Of a stretch of 64,000 nucleotides of DNA, positions 32,451 to 43,000 are shown piece by piece; position 1 is the first letter of the stretch, and every line of letters begins with the position of its first letter. Where the stretch lies: assembly GCA_035772735.1 (NCBI GenBank), contig JASDFA010000002.1, positions 32,818,501-32,882,500 on the forward strand, written 5' to 3'. The notes beneath the pieces are model-generated. The model saw only the letters and a list, made by a program, of their open reading frames with translations, was not told the origin of the DNA and made no database searches. Source of the stretch: Datura wrightii. Taxonomy: Eukaryota > Streptophyta > Magnoliopsida > Solanales > Solanaceae. A program made the position numbers and the translations under genes.

Positions 32451-33671
32451 ATGGCAAGCAGGCAAGAAAAAGGGAAAGGCGCATCAACATCTGGCGCCGG
32501 AAGGAAGCGAATCAGACTGGGCAAAGCAGTCCCAGCAGCACCAGCAGTTCCACGCGGCCAACGCCGCCAATACGGAACCAGGTGGGTGACGGATGAGGGG
32601 AAGAAGTGGTACGCAAAGCACAAAGAAAGCAAGTACTTCCCCGAGGAACATAGAGCACGGGAACCGTTGGCACAAGAGTTCCCTAGGATTGTACACCGGA
32701 TCGAGGCAGCCGGGCTCAAGTTCATCTTTGAAGAGCCCAAGGAATGCAACCTGCACCTGATTCGGGAATTCTATGCCAACTGGAACCCAACGCTCAGAAG
32801 TCACACCATAAAAATCAGTGGGCAAATAGTCACATTTGAGCCCCACCACCTCAATGCTATCATAGGGGCGCGGGACACAGACGCCCACGTGCTTCGACAG
32901 CTGAACATTACCCCACCGTATGCAGACATCAGACGCACCTTGTGTGGGACCCGATCGACAGCTAGATGGAGCAGACACAAAGAGAGGGGCTACCATCAGA
33001 CTTTGCCCTATTCACAGACGAACAGGGAAGCTAGAATATGGCTTAAGATCGTCTGTTCCTGCCTAATCCCGGGGGTACATATGACAGATGTAACCCGAGA
33101 TCGTGTATTCCTGGTGTACACCCTAATGAAAGGGCTGGAGATCAACGTGGGGGAGGTGATTATCTCCGCCATGAAGAGAGCCCGGTTGCATCAGGGGCAC
33201 AGGTACGACTTTGGTGGACTACTCACCACCTTCCTCAGGGGCCTAGATGTCGAGGAAGAGGCCCTTGACTACATCCCGTAGATGGAGCGGCGGGCCTTAC
33301 ATGTTACTAAAACTAAGGCACCCGACACCACCCACGGGCCTGTTCTTACACTTGCAGAGCGACATGCTCGGGATGATCAGTACATGGCTCGCATGTACGG
33401 GATGCAGATGCTCCAGCTGAGGATAGGCGGGAGGCCAGCGACAGAGGAGGAGTTATGGCAGCTCGAGCTAGACTACCCTTAGGGCGAGAATGCCAGGGCT
33501 CTATGCCGAGTGGGGCTAGCATTTATAGAGCCCACGGATGGTGATGTCCTCACAGACGAGGAGACACGTCGGGAGGATTTCGATGTGGAGTCCGATGATG
33601 ACGATGGGGCTGATTCAGACATGGGAGATGAAGCAGCAGCACCTGATGAAGAAGTGGAGTACTTTGATTGA
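32451..33671 (+). pseudogene. ORF2, putative plant transposon protein type (E7)
   Basis: ATG 32451 opens MASRQEKGKGASTSGAGRKR, a basic Ser/Gly-rich start. Next are KYFPEEHRAREPLAQEFPR, a REFYANW motif and ITFEPHHL-like residues near 32830. WLKIVCSCLIPGVHMTDVTR follows, then an LLTTFLRGLDVEEE segment equivalent to LIDQLC in E1. The first 276 codons are unbroken. The same frame then continues past TAG at 33279-33281 and TAG at 33480-33482 into an acidic tail (DFDVESDDDDGADSDMGDE) ending at TGA 33669-33671, 406 codons in all. Both stops are likely from CAG. This is the best-preserved ORF2 in the window. Its function is unknown; a nucleic-acid-related role would fit the charge pattern but is only inference. 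Confidence 0.8.
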
Positions 33672-33716
33672 TCAGGGTGTTCCACCACCCAATTTTTGTG
33701 CTATTTTAACTTATGT

Positions 33717-33757
33717 GAACACTGGGGACAGTGTTCTAGATAAGTGTGGGGTGGGAG
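33717..33757 (+). promoter_or_regulatory. Internal GGGA-loop hairpin plus polypurine tract after ORF2 (E7)
   Basis: A perfect 8-bp stem GAACACTG-GGGA-CAGTGTTC (33717-33736) is followed by TAAGTGTGGGGTGGGAG (33741-33757). It starts 46 nt after the end of the full-length ORF2. Confidence 0.8.
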
Positions 33758-35430
33758 TAGTTAGGTGTTGGCTGTGTTGTTATGTATATATTCTAATCTG
33801 TTGTCGTGCCTGTGAAATTTTGTTGTTCCCTGTGATTGTGAATTGTTAAGTTGTTGTTCTGTATTGTAAATATATGTGAAACTGATGTGTGTTGCTGAAT
33901 GTTGCTAGCTGATTTTGTACATATTTTTGTTAATCAAAATGATCGATATTTTTTAAAAAAATTTTCTTGGGTTTCTCGGCATTTGTTTTCGATTCTTTTA
34001 CCGAGAATGGTCCCATTGAACCGAAGTCCTAGTTAGTGACTGTTCCCTATGATGGATGGATGACGACCGTCTTAAGGGAAATGTAGTCATTAGGAGTAGA
34101 TGTTTTTCAAGTATTTTTCAGTCGTTTTCTTTTTTTTTTTATGGGTTGTATCCCAAAACCTGTAGTACTTTATGGTTGCAGAATTATGGTTGCGTGTTGT
34201 ACGTGATATTTGAAATGCAAAAGGTGATTCGTATGAAAGCATGCAACTTTGTAAATATCTTGAGATACCTAGGCCATAGAGTTCGATTCAGTGTGATTGA
34301 GGCTTAATGTTTGAATTCCTGTAATTAGCTGATTGAAGAGTCTGTGAATACATCTTGAATTGAGCATGTGCAATAAATGGGAAGTGAGGTTTTGTTATTC
34401 CATGCTATTGTGAAGTGTCTAGAACTTGCCTGGTGTGTGTACAAAACGAAATGAAGGAGGTGTATTGTAGGAGAGGATGTAGGCATTTCTTTGTTTTAAC
34501 CGAAAGTATCTATTTTTCACTATCGTACCCACCTTGATTGTGTACCCTAGTCAGCCCGTTGAGCCTTTAGCCTATTATTTTTTTCTTTTGTCAAAACGTG
34601 TAACCCGAGCTCAATCCCTTCTTTTCATTAGCCGTAAAGTCGATACAAAACTCTTAAGCGCTTAAGAAGAGAAAATCATTTTCCCAAAGTGTCAAAAGAG
34701 TGAGAGTGGTGAAAAGAAAAGAAAAGCAGAGTGATAGAAGAAAAGAAAAGGTTGAAGGTGCACGTGTTATAAATAAACTACAATGAAGGTGCATGAATAA
34801 TCTTTGTTGTTGTGTCAAGTGTGCTTAATAAGATGGGCCAAACTAAAGACAAACGTCAAGAATGGGATGATGAAGAAACAAATAATGTCCATGAGTGGAT
34901 GGGATGTGTTGAAAAGGCGCTCAAGGATGCTAGTGGCTATTATTGGCTAACCCAATATTTACTAGTTCCGTAGCTTCCATTACAACCAGTTAAAGTCCTA
35001 TGTGATCTTACATCGCACTTCTTTATATTAGTGGAGTAATACACTAAGGGAAGGCTTATGGGTCATGACATGATGCATGTGAATTCTTTTGGGAGAGAGA
35101 GAGAAATTGCGTTTACATGCCCCTGCTTGAAATTTTGTGAGTTCATATGAGCAAAAGGGGGAAGACTCTCTTGTGTTGTGAGGGCACATGCTTGATGAGA
35201 GATTAATTTTCGTGTCGGATATCTTGATCAGCTGATTTGCATGAGTTTGCCAATATCGAGAGTCGATTCTTAAGTCTAGGAGGTCTTGATGTATTGAAGG
35301 TCATTTCATTGATAGGACCATGCATGTTTTCTTGATGATTTGTTGTATTGAATAATCGGTATGACCGTAGCCTAAATTGTCGAACCAAAGTAGCGAGGTT
35401 GGGAAGTAAATTGCATGAGGTGTAAGATTG
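33758..35430 (+). other. Long 3' noncoding region of E7
   Basis: No gene supported. Shared in order with E9 (52960-54509) and E3. 34051-34080 contains a block nearly identical to E9 53170-53196, with the core GGATGACGACCGTCTT. Other shared blocks are TCTAGAACTTGC (about 34428) and AAAACGAAATGAAGGA near 34443. Confidence 0.65.
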
Positions 35431-35468
35431 TTGTTCAAGGACGAACAAGGATTTAAGTGTGGGGTAAG
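35431..35468 (+). promoter_or_regulatory. Terminal AGGA-loop hairpin plus polypurine tract (E7)
   Basis: TTGTTCA-AGGA-CGAACAA (35431-35448; G to A at the closing base relative to E3) is followed by TTTAAGTGTGGGGTAAG abutting the LTR. Confidence 0.75.
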
Positions 35469-36889
35469 TGATCTTGGGCAAATTTATATGCCCAAGTGAT
35501 ACTGAAATGTGGAATTTTAGCCTTGTTTATCTATCAATGTGTATACATTCTCATGTAATTGGTAATAAAATATGAATTTATACTAACCAACATGATTAGC
35601 ATTGTTTTGCAAGTAAAATGTAATTTTGGGAAGCTTAAATGCATGTTGGAAGAGATTGGGGTTAGACTCGGACGTGAGCAAGGGACAAGGCATTGGAAAG
35701 CACAAAATAAAGGGGCTCCGCGATGGAGCCATGTCACGCTGCCATCGCGGAGGCCTTCTGCCTGGATAGGAATTTTCAGCCAATTTCCAGTGAGGGTTCA
35801 CGATGGGTCCGTGGCACGGTGGCCTGGCTCCACGTTGCACACCGTGCCACGTTGGGCCTTATTTCCTAGACCCCCAGTTCCAGTGAAGGTCCGCGTCGGT
35901 AGCGTGTCACGGAAGCAGTGCTCCGCGATGCACTTCATGACACGTTGCTTGTTATTCCGGGAAAAATTCCCACTAGTATAAATAGAACACTTAGGTTCAT
36001 TTTTCAATATTCTGACTTGGTGGAGCAAGAACGTGGGTTACAGGCAGTTGAGGGGACGAAATTATCAGGGTTTTTCTCTCTTTCCTTCTCCTTGAATTCA
36101 ATTGCTTTTATGTTTAACACTCATTTAACAATGTTTAATCCACAAATGAGTGGCTAATTCATCTTCTTGCTGAGGTTAAGAACAATTGTATTTAAATGTG
36201 ATTGTTGATTAAATTGGTTTTTTTATCTTTTCTTCCATGGTTGATCTATTGATTCTTGTTCTTACTGCATTAATGTGTGGCCTACGTTAATGTATATCTA
36301 AAAAGTATGGTTTCACTCGAGAGAGCAAAAATTGGAAAGTTGTGAATTAATAGGATATGATCTTTTCTTAGTTTGGGAAAATTGAGAATTGATTTACCTT
36401 CAGGATAGAAATATACTTGAAAGTCGTACTAGTCAATTTAGGAACCGGGTTTGTATGGCTAGAACATGAATTGCATTTAATCACAGAAATGTAGGTGGAT
36501 GGTTCATGATTCTTAAGTGGGGTTAAATACGAGAGTTTTAATCCCTTGGAATTAGTTCTTGACTAGCAACTAGAGGAAAAGACTAACCAAATTATGTCGA
36601 TAATTAATTTCATTACATGTTCGTTTAACCTCAGCATGCTCTCATTCATAGTTCAGACTCACATTTGATAGTTGTTTTAGATTTAGCATAAAAATTATAA
36701 ATCAAAATATCAAACTTTTGGTTACACTGTTGTCTGCATTTTTAGAATTAAAATATAGTACACTTCAGCAGATTGCACTTCATCCCAGTCCCTGTGGGAT
36801 CGATACTTGGCTTACTTAAGCCACCTTACTACTTGTTCGACCACGTGCACTTGCGTGTAGCTATACACCCATAGCAAACAGACCGAACA
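35469..36889 (+). repeat. 3' LTR of E7
   Basis: 1421 bp, ending CAGACCGAACA. It has the same hairpin (35473-35496), three GC-rich units (about 35715-35950) and TATAAATAG (35977-35985) as the 5' LTR. Confidence 0.95.
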
Positions 36890-37470
36890 ATGATCTCTTC
36901 TGTGTATTGTGTAGGGGTCTTGGCCATCCATTCTAACCCATAGAAGCTAAAAATATGATTCATCTCCTCAAATTCGTTCAATGAATTAGTGAGGGTCTAT
37001 GGTTCTTCTTGGATGCTTCTTTTTGGTTTGTTCTTGGCGATGAGAGCTATGCCTTTTTCATATATCTCTTTAGCACCCGGTACTCTCCACTGCATTATTC
37101 TGTTTTCTCTGGCAAGGGTATCCTCCTCCTGTACTTCATCACTGCTTTCCGCATCATTCTGAGTCCCTTCTGACCTTTCCTCAGTGTTGGAGTCGATTTT
37201 CGGCCTTTTTCTGGCTGCCTCTTCAGAATGGGGAGCTTCAGAGGATGTGGAAATGGTTGCTTCGGCTTGGGCCTTTGATCTTACCCTAGTGGTTCTGGTT
37301 CCATTGGTGTTTGAGGTGTATACTTGATAATCCTCAAGTGAACCACTAGGTGAATCTCCAACTTTATCAGACTCTGAGTCAGTTGTTTCATCAATCAATG
37401 TCCTATGGGCTTGTGTTTTGTCTGCCCTACATTTGTATGTCATTGTACTTGGTGATAAAGAGGTTAGCAT
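36890..37470 (-). pseudogene. ORF2 of E6, N-terminal part before the E7 insertion
   Basis: ATG at 37470-37468 follows the candidate acceptor by one base. The N-terminal region is charged and Ser/Thr-rich (TDSESDKVGDSPSGSLEDY), includes a basic ARKRPKIDSN stretch that could serve nuclear entry, and ends in RVPGAKEIYEKG, KRSIQEEP, matching RGMRAIYNT and KRSIYEEP in E1. A TAG follows EEP. The frame then resumes (NEFEEMNHIFSFYGLEWM) and runs to the insertion. The reading frame meets the part at 25778-27343 in phase if E7 and one ATGAT copy are ignored. Confidence 0.8.
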
Positions 37471-38628
37471 TCTGTTTTTGAAAAAGAAAAATTCAGATAG
37501 AAGAAGTTCAGTATCTCATCACAGGTCCTCACTACAAGTCGTACCTCAAAGGTACGACTCGTGAGAGGCCCTGATGATGCCCCACGACTCACAGGTACGA
37601 CTCGATCCGTACCTTGAGTCATCTGATGAAGTCCTATTTTGAATAACTTTACATTTTTCACTGTGACTCATGGTACGACCCGTAGGTCGATTCCATGAGT
37701 CGTTGGGTGGGCTTCCCAGATCGATTTTTCAAGATAAATGGTACAAGCACTTAGTACGATTCGTGGTGTCAACCTTTGACTTGTACTGTGCTGCGTACCC
37801 TTTTTTAGACCATTTTTATGATTCTTTTGCTCAGTGTGTAAGTGCTTGTTTTGCACATTTTTGGGTACTCAGATTTCCCCCAGGTCTAGCATATGGTGAA
37901 CTCCCTTTTTACACTACCAATCCTCCCCTACTCGTAACTCCCTTTAGGTGTTCAAGGTCCAAAATTCATTACATTGCAAGTGGGTTTCCAGTTGAGTTGA
38001 TGTTTTCGAACATACCCATTGATTTTCAAGCATACCAAGTGATTTGGTTTTCAATTCCTTTAAGTTCACTATCAAACATTTAGAGCTTGCAATGTAAATA
38101 ACTTACTTTATTATCGATTCATTGACTGGAAATCAACTTCTAGGGCTTTGCACACTTAGTTGAAGCAAGAATTTTGTGCTTACTTTCTTGATGATGAGAA
38201 GTTACGGGTGTTGGGAAGAGGATGCTCGAGTCGTGGGTTGTGGGTTTGTGAGGTGTTCGCGTGGGAGAATGGTGAATTTTGAAGTTTAAATAGGTAAGGA
38301 AAGATTTAAAAATCTAGGTCGAATCGGGTAATTTTGACCCGTCACGACCGTACCACGAGTCATAGAGCAACCTACGATGCGTCCACTGGCCCGTAGTGAC
38401 TTTAACAAAAGAGAACTTACCCGGTGACCTACGAGTGCATCCTACAACTTGTACCATTGAGGTATGAATCATAGGATGAGTCATCGGTCGGACTTCTCTG
38501 CTTTTCACCACCACTGCTGCCACGACTCGTAGGACCTCACCACGAGTCGTACTCAGATCCAATAGCAGCAGATTTTTCAGCCACCTATTTGTTTTTCCCT
38601 TCACACTTAGCACACATTAGTTCACTAA
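37471..38628 (-). promoter_or_regulatory. Promoter-like region and predicted leader intron of ORF2 (E6)
   Basis: On the minus strand, palindromic GACTCGTGG/GGTACGACTCG motifs (38560-38330) are followed by the TATA-like TATTTAAA (38292-38285). A leader of about 100 nt comes next, then a donor GTAAGC (38183) and an acceptor AAAAACAG (AG at 37473-37472) one base before ATG. The predicted intron is 712 bp and carries a second motif cluster (37760-37510). Confidence 0.55.
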
Positions 38629-38676
38629 CTTGGGTTGCCTCCTAAGAAGCGCTTGATTTAATGTCGCAGCATGACG
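38629..38676 (-). ncRNA. Two-hairpin RNA motif, second tandem copy (E6)
   Basis: Minus strand: hairpin 1 CGTCA-TGCTG-CGACA (38676-38662) and hairpin 2 CTTAGG-AGGCAA-CCCAAG (38646-38629) with one mismatch. It is more decayed than the copy at 38714-38761. Confidence 0.65.
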
Positions 38677-38713
38677 CAGGTGGTCTGGTTACTCAGATTT
38701 CACCAAACCACCA

Positions 38714-38761
38714 CTTGGGTTGCCTCCCAAGAAGTGCCTGATTTTACGTCGGGGCACGACG
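38714..38761 (-). ncRNA. Two-hairpin RNA motif, first tandem copy (E6)
   Basis: Minus strand: CGTCG-TGCCC-CGACG (38761-38747) and CTTGGG-AGGCAA-CCCAAG (38731-38714), both perfect stems. It starts 17 nt after the protease stop (38780-38778). Confidence 0.8.
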
Positions 38762-38777
38762 CAAGTCTCTTGACTAC

Positions 38778-39689
38778 TCAGAATTCGTCAAGTGACTCAT
38801 ACTCATCAGCCAGTGCTGAGATCACACTAAATTCCTTTGGTTGCTTCATGGTCCGACATATGTTGAAACAAACCTCTTCTTTGTTTAGCCTGAACTTTAA
38901 CAGGACAGCTTCCACATCTACTTGAGCTCTCCCAGTAGCAAGGAATGGTCACCCCAGAATGATGGGGACCTCATAATCGACCTCGCAATCCAAGATCATG
39001 AAGTCTGGTGGGAATATGAACTTATCAACCTTGAAGAGCACATCAACTAGGATACCCACTGGTCACTTTACTGTTCTGTCGGCGATCAATAGCCGCATGT
39101 TGGTTGGTGTGGGGGCTCCCAATCCTAGCTTCTTGAAGACCGCCAAGGTAATAAAATTAATGATAGCTCCTAGATCACAGAGTGTCCTTGCGAACTCGAC
39201 ATTACCAGTGGTGCAAGGTATTGTGAAGGCACCTGGGTCTTCCTTTTTCTGAGCTAAGACCCTTGTTGCTATGGCACTGCAGTGATGGACATTGTCAACC
39301 GGCTCATAGCTTACAGATCTTTTCTTCGTCACCAGGTCCTTCATGAATTTTTCATATCCTGGCATCTGCTCTAGTGCTTTGACCAATAGTATATTCACCG
39401 AAAGTTGTTTAAGCATTGAAAGAAATTTTCGGAACTTACCATTGTCCACCTTTTTCTTCAACCTTCGTGGGAATGGTGGCGGTGGTCTTGGGATAGCCTT
39501 TTGCACTAGAGTTGACCCTTGTTCAATGTCGCATTCCTTCTCACCCCTAGGGGCCTCTTGCAACTCATCATGTTGTGTCTCATCACCAATCTCTTCTTCC
39601 TCAATCACGCTCTCTTTCCTCTTTTCAACTTCAAAAGGGAACGGGGGATCGACTTTGGTTTTACCACTCCTAATCATCACTGCCATGAA
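38778..39689 (-). pseudogene. Aspartic protease part of gag-pro (E6)
   Basis: From 39686 the frame reads MAVMIRSGKTK (cf. NAVTTRSG in E7), an acidic stretch, PRPPPPFPRRLKKK, and NILLVKALEQMPGYEKFMKD. Next is the retropepsin core TLCDLGAIINFITLAVFKKLGLG. TGA at 39065-39063 replaces the Arg of the RPVG motif. The frame continues as PVGILVDVLFKVDKFIFP, ILGWPFLAT and ends at TGA 38780-38778. It would process Gag if intact. The stop and several substitutions in the core (INF for INL) make it non-functional. Confidence 0.8.
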
Positions 39690-41175
39690 TGAGCATCATT
39701 CTTTGTATTCTCTAGTGTTGCTATAAGTGTACCCTTTTTCCTAGGGTTCATTGATGCCGTTAGTTGTCCAAGTTGGTGTTCTATCTTCTTGATGGCAGTG
39801 CCATGAGATTCCACTTTCTGACCCATGCTAGGTAAGTCACTTCAAATTTATTTTAACTAATCATCCGTGGACCTCACCTTTTCAACATTTTGGCCATCAT
39901 ACTCTTCCAGCTTTTATTGTTCGGCCTCCCCTTATCATGCGTCGGGAGGCACATAGACTCCTGCCTGGTCATTGCAATATCCATCATTTCTTCTCCATTC
40001 TCCCTCTCGCTCATGACCACGGCTCTTATCTTTGAACCCGTTCCTATTGTAGTTGTCTCTGTATTGGTTCCGACCTTGATTTCCAGAACCTTGGCGCCAA
40101 TTTTCTTGTCCAGATGCTTGGGCGTTGGCTCGGAAACCCGCCACTTGGCTATCTAGGAAGTTTGCCTCTTCATCCGAATTAGAGTGATATTCTCTCTGCA
40201 CCCTTCCTTGAGTTCCCACTGCATTTACCTTTTTGGCTCTTGTTCCCATGATATGCTATGTCAGCAAATCCAATGATGTGCGCATGTGAGCGAACTCCTG
40301 ATTGCGTTCTTCCTCCTTCCATCATTGGTCTGTAGTTAAACCAACAACATATGTACCTGCCACTGCATTAGCCTCCCTCGTATGTCAGGCCCTATTTGTC
40401 TTAGTCACCCTGTCAAGGATAATGGTTGCTTCCTCCCAGGTGTGGCTCATGAATACCCCTCCAGCCACCGTGTCAGCTACAACCTTGGTGCTATTATTAA
40501 GAGACCTTTAAAAAATTTCCAACAAACTGTCATCTGGGATTTTATGGTTCGAGCACTTAGTTAACTTCTTTTTGAACCTCAACCAGGTTTCATGAAGTGC
40601 CTTAGTCTTAATTTTCCGGAAATGTAAATCTCATCTTTTAACTGTGACATCCTTGATGGGGGAAAGAATCTCTCCAAGAAGGCTTGTTTAAGTTCCCTCC
40701 AATTGGTTATGGAGTCATTGGGCAACTCCGATAACCACAAAGTAGCTTCCCCTGATAAAGAGAAAGGGAAGAGTTGGAGTCGTATGGCATCCTGGCTTAC
40801 TCTGGGCAACCTGTATGCCTTACATATTCCTACAAAGTTCATCAAGTACAGGTTGGTGTCATCCGCTGCGTGGCCACTGAACACCCCTTTCATGTTTAGC
40901 AATTGAATCATGGTGCTCGTAATGTCAAATTTGGCCCCAGCAGGTAGTGGTGGTGGTACAGTTGCTCCAGTTGACCCAACTTCATCAATGTCTGGGTCCT
41001 CATCATCAAAGAATTGAGGGGAAAATCTCTGAACTCGGTTAACCCTCCCATGTCGACCAACATTTACCACCTCATCTCTGTCATCACTAGTCTGCTGAAG
41101 TGAAGCTAACCGAGCTAGCTCAGCTTGCCTAGCTTCTTCAGCTAAGCAGGCTTCTCTTTGCTCAGGGTTTTCCAT
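39690..41175 (-). pseudogene. gag of E6
   Basis: ATG 41175 opens MENPEQREACLAEEARQAEL. The capsid-like core is well kept: GHAADDTNLYLMNFVGICKA, then IRLQLFPFSLSGEATLWLSE, ITNWRELKQAFLERFFPPSR. A change of frame near 40585 follows. Later parts include HLPDDSLLEIF-like and NTTVADTVAGG residues and a basic Arg/Asn/Gly-rich segment (WRQGSGNQGRNQYRDNYNRN, 40110-40050). It is longer and less degraded at its N-terminus than E7 gag, but broken at several places. Confidence 0.75.
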
Positions 41176-41353
41176 TCTATGCAGTGCTCGTTCAATTTCG
41201 GGATTTAGTGGAACAAGGGGGTCTCCTCTACTTCAAGTGCTTGGCATTCACCGGAGGATAGCCTGTGGGTAATCAAAAATACAAAATAATCGTAATTAAG
41301 GAAATAATTACAAAAAAGTCAACTACAAGCAAATAACCTAGTCTTAGCCGTAT

Positions 41354-41371
41354 TCCCCGGCAACGATGCCA
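41354..41371 (-). other. Primer binding site of E6 (tRNA-Asp type)
   Basis: Minus strand TGGCATCGTTGCCGGGGA, one change from the tRNA-Asp complement in E7, five bases inside the 5' LTR. Confidence 0.85.
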
Positions 41372-41376
41372 CTTTT

Positions 41377-43000
41377 TGATAACGCTCAAACCACACTTCC
41401 AACTGAAGTATGAAGCGGATGTTATTAATAAAGAACCCAACTTAGAGGTTGGGGTCGATCCCATAGGAACTATGGAAGATCTAGATTACAGTCGGTAGAT
41501 GAACTCGTATGGTAATTACTTCACAATGGGGGGATTCTAATAAAAATCAATAATAGAAATAAACAGCAGTTAAGATTATATTTGTGAATCAATAATTAAA
41601 GGATAACTAGGGTTTGTGTTCCCCATTGGTTCATAACAGCTTTGGCTATACACTCGTAATCTTTACCAATACTTACTAACAGAACTAATAACTTAGGTTC
41701 ATTCAAACGATCGACTAATCCCTATTGAATGACTATCCTCAATTACTCGACCAAGTCTCATGAGTTTTGCATACTAACTCTTATCACTAAGTTCCAGATA
41801 TAACTATCCTGCGACCATAGCTCAAGTTAATACAATCATCATCAAGATCAAGGCTCTGTTGTAATTCTCTTTTCCTAATCTCTACCTCTTCGACCAAAGC
41901 AAGTAAAGAATTCAGGCACTTCCTAACGTTGCACACCGCTAAGAATCATTAAAGATGACGATACTACAATATAAGTAATTAGTATTGGTTTTAGACTCAC
42001 TTTGTGCAACCCTAACTTGTTAATCCACCCTGGTTCCCACAACCCTAGCTATGGAGGTTTTAACCTCTCATAGTTGCAAGGTTGTGAATTGTATTCATGA
42101 TTGAAAACGTAAAACAATACTTGCAAAGATGATTGAGAAAAGCAATTCCTTCAATTAATCCATGAAATCTTGAATAACAAGTAGCAAGAACAATATGGAT
42201 CCAGGAAAAGGTTGTTCACAAGGTTGAACCAACTCAATTCTCTCTTTCAATGATATCAAAATTGCTTAATACAATGTTTTCCTACTAAATTAAGTCTATT
42301 CATCGTCCTCTATGAAAAATAAAACATAAAAAGTATTTATAGAGACACAAGAATCCTTTTCCTAAACTAACAGGATTGGTTTCCATATCTGTAGCTAACC
42401 TCGTCATGAGTCCACCTATGACTTGTAGGGGCTTCTCACAAGCCATGGCATCGACTCGTGGCTTGGAGTGTTGGCTGAATTTTAGATAAGTATTGGGCCA
42501 AGGTATGATTCGTACCAACATCCTACGACTCGTACATTGCACCCGTGGCTTGATCCTGATACTTTGAAGTTTGTCTGAACTTCACCACGATCGGTATGGT
42601 ACAACTCATACCTTCATCTCACAGACCGTAAGGTACTCTCGTACTGAGAATCAGCCTCCTGTGCAATTCTTCTAGATTTCATCACGACTGGCTTACCACG
42701 ATTCATACCATCAGGGTATGATATGTGAAAAGTCTCATGGGATCAGTCTTCCAGGTTAAGCTTTCAGCTTCTTATCAAGTCCCTCAGTATGACTCATAGG
42801 TCCATCCTACGGATCGTACTGTGGACAACATTTTTTGCCCTTTTTTGCACACTCTTAGCTTCCTTTTGCAATTTATTGGTCCAACACCCATTTATCCTTA
42901 AATCAAAGGAAAAGTGCCTTATATCCACATAAATACAACTAAGTCCATGCTATTTTCTTAGTTTTAAGCGTTAATAGTGCTATAAATCCACAACACATCA
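41377..43000 (-). repeat. 5' LTR of E6
   Basis: 1624 bp, matching 22559-24166. It starts (minus) TGATGTGTTGT; the opening hairpin persists through G-U pairs (GTGTTGT with ATAGCAC). It is flanked by CCCAT at 43001-43005. Confidence 0.9.
42333..42341 (-). promoter_or_regulatory. TATA-like box of the E6 5' LTR
   Basis: TATAAATAC on the minus strand, downstream of the ACGACTCGT-type palindromes (42400-42800). Confidence 0.6.

Larger units (their letters stand above)
27344..36889 (+). mobile_element. E7: complete pol-less Athila-like element
   Basis: 9546 bp with two 1421-bp LTRs (27344-28764 and 35469-36889) flanked by ATGAT (27339-27343 and 36890-36894). It has a tRNA-Asp PBS, a gag-protease frame, the two-hairpin motif, a leader with predicted intron, ORF2, internal and terminal polypurine tracts. 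The region between protease and ORF2 (31110-32450) has no room for pol. The LTRs differ by about 8 positions in the first 215 bp by eye, mostly transitions, making it the youngest insertion of this nest. gag lacks its start, so the copy is defective. Confidence 0.95.
22559..43000 (-). mobile_element. E6: complete Athila-like element, split by E7
   Basis: Both LTRs are present (22559-24166 and 41377-43000), bounded TG...CA and flanked by a CCCAT target duplication (22554-22558 and 43001-43005). PBS and polypurine tract are in the right places for the minus strand. Genes are gag, protease and ORF2, with no reverse transcriptase or integrase. E7 lies inside ORF2. Without E7 the element is about 10.9 kb. 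The LTRs look roughly 90 percent identical at their ends by eye, so it is older than E7. Confidence 0.92.

Noticed and set aside
32451..33671. ORF2 as an envelope-like protein
   Set aside because: Some Athila elements have an env-like ORF at this place, but I see no signal peptide or membrane segment, and the conserved blocks are those of the plant transposon protein family.
38671..39726. Plus-strand frames overlapping the E6 protease
   Set aside because: Antisense shadows of the minus-strand gag-protease, which carries the real motifs.
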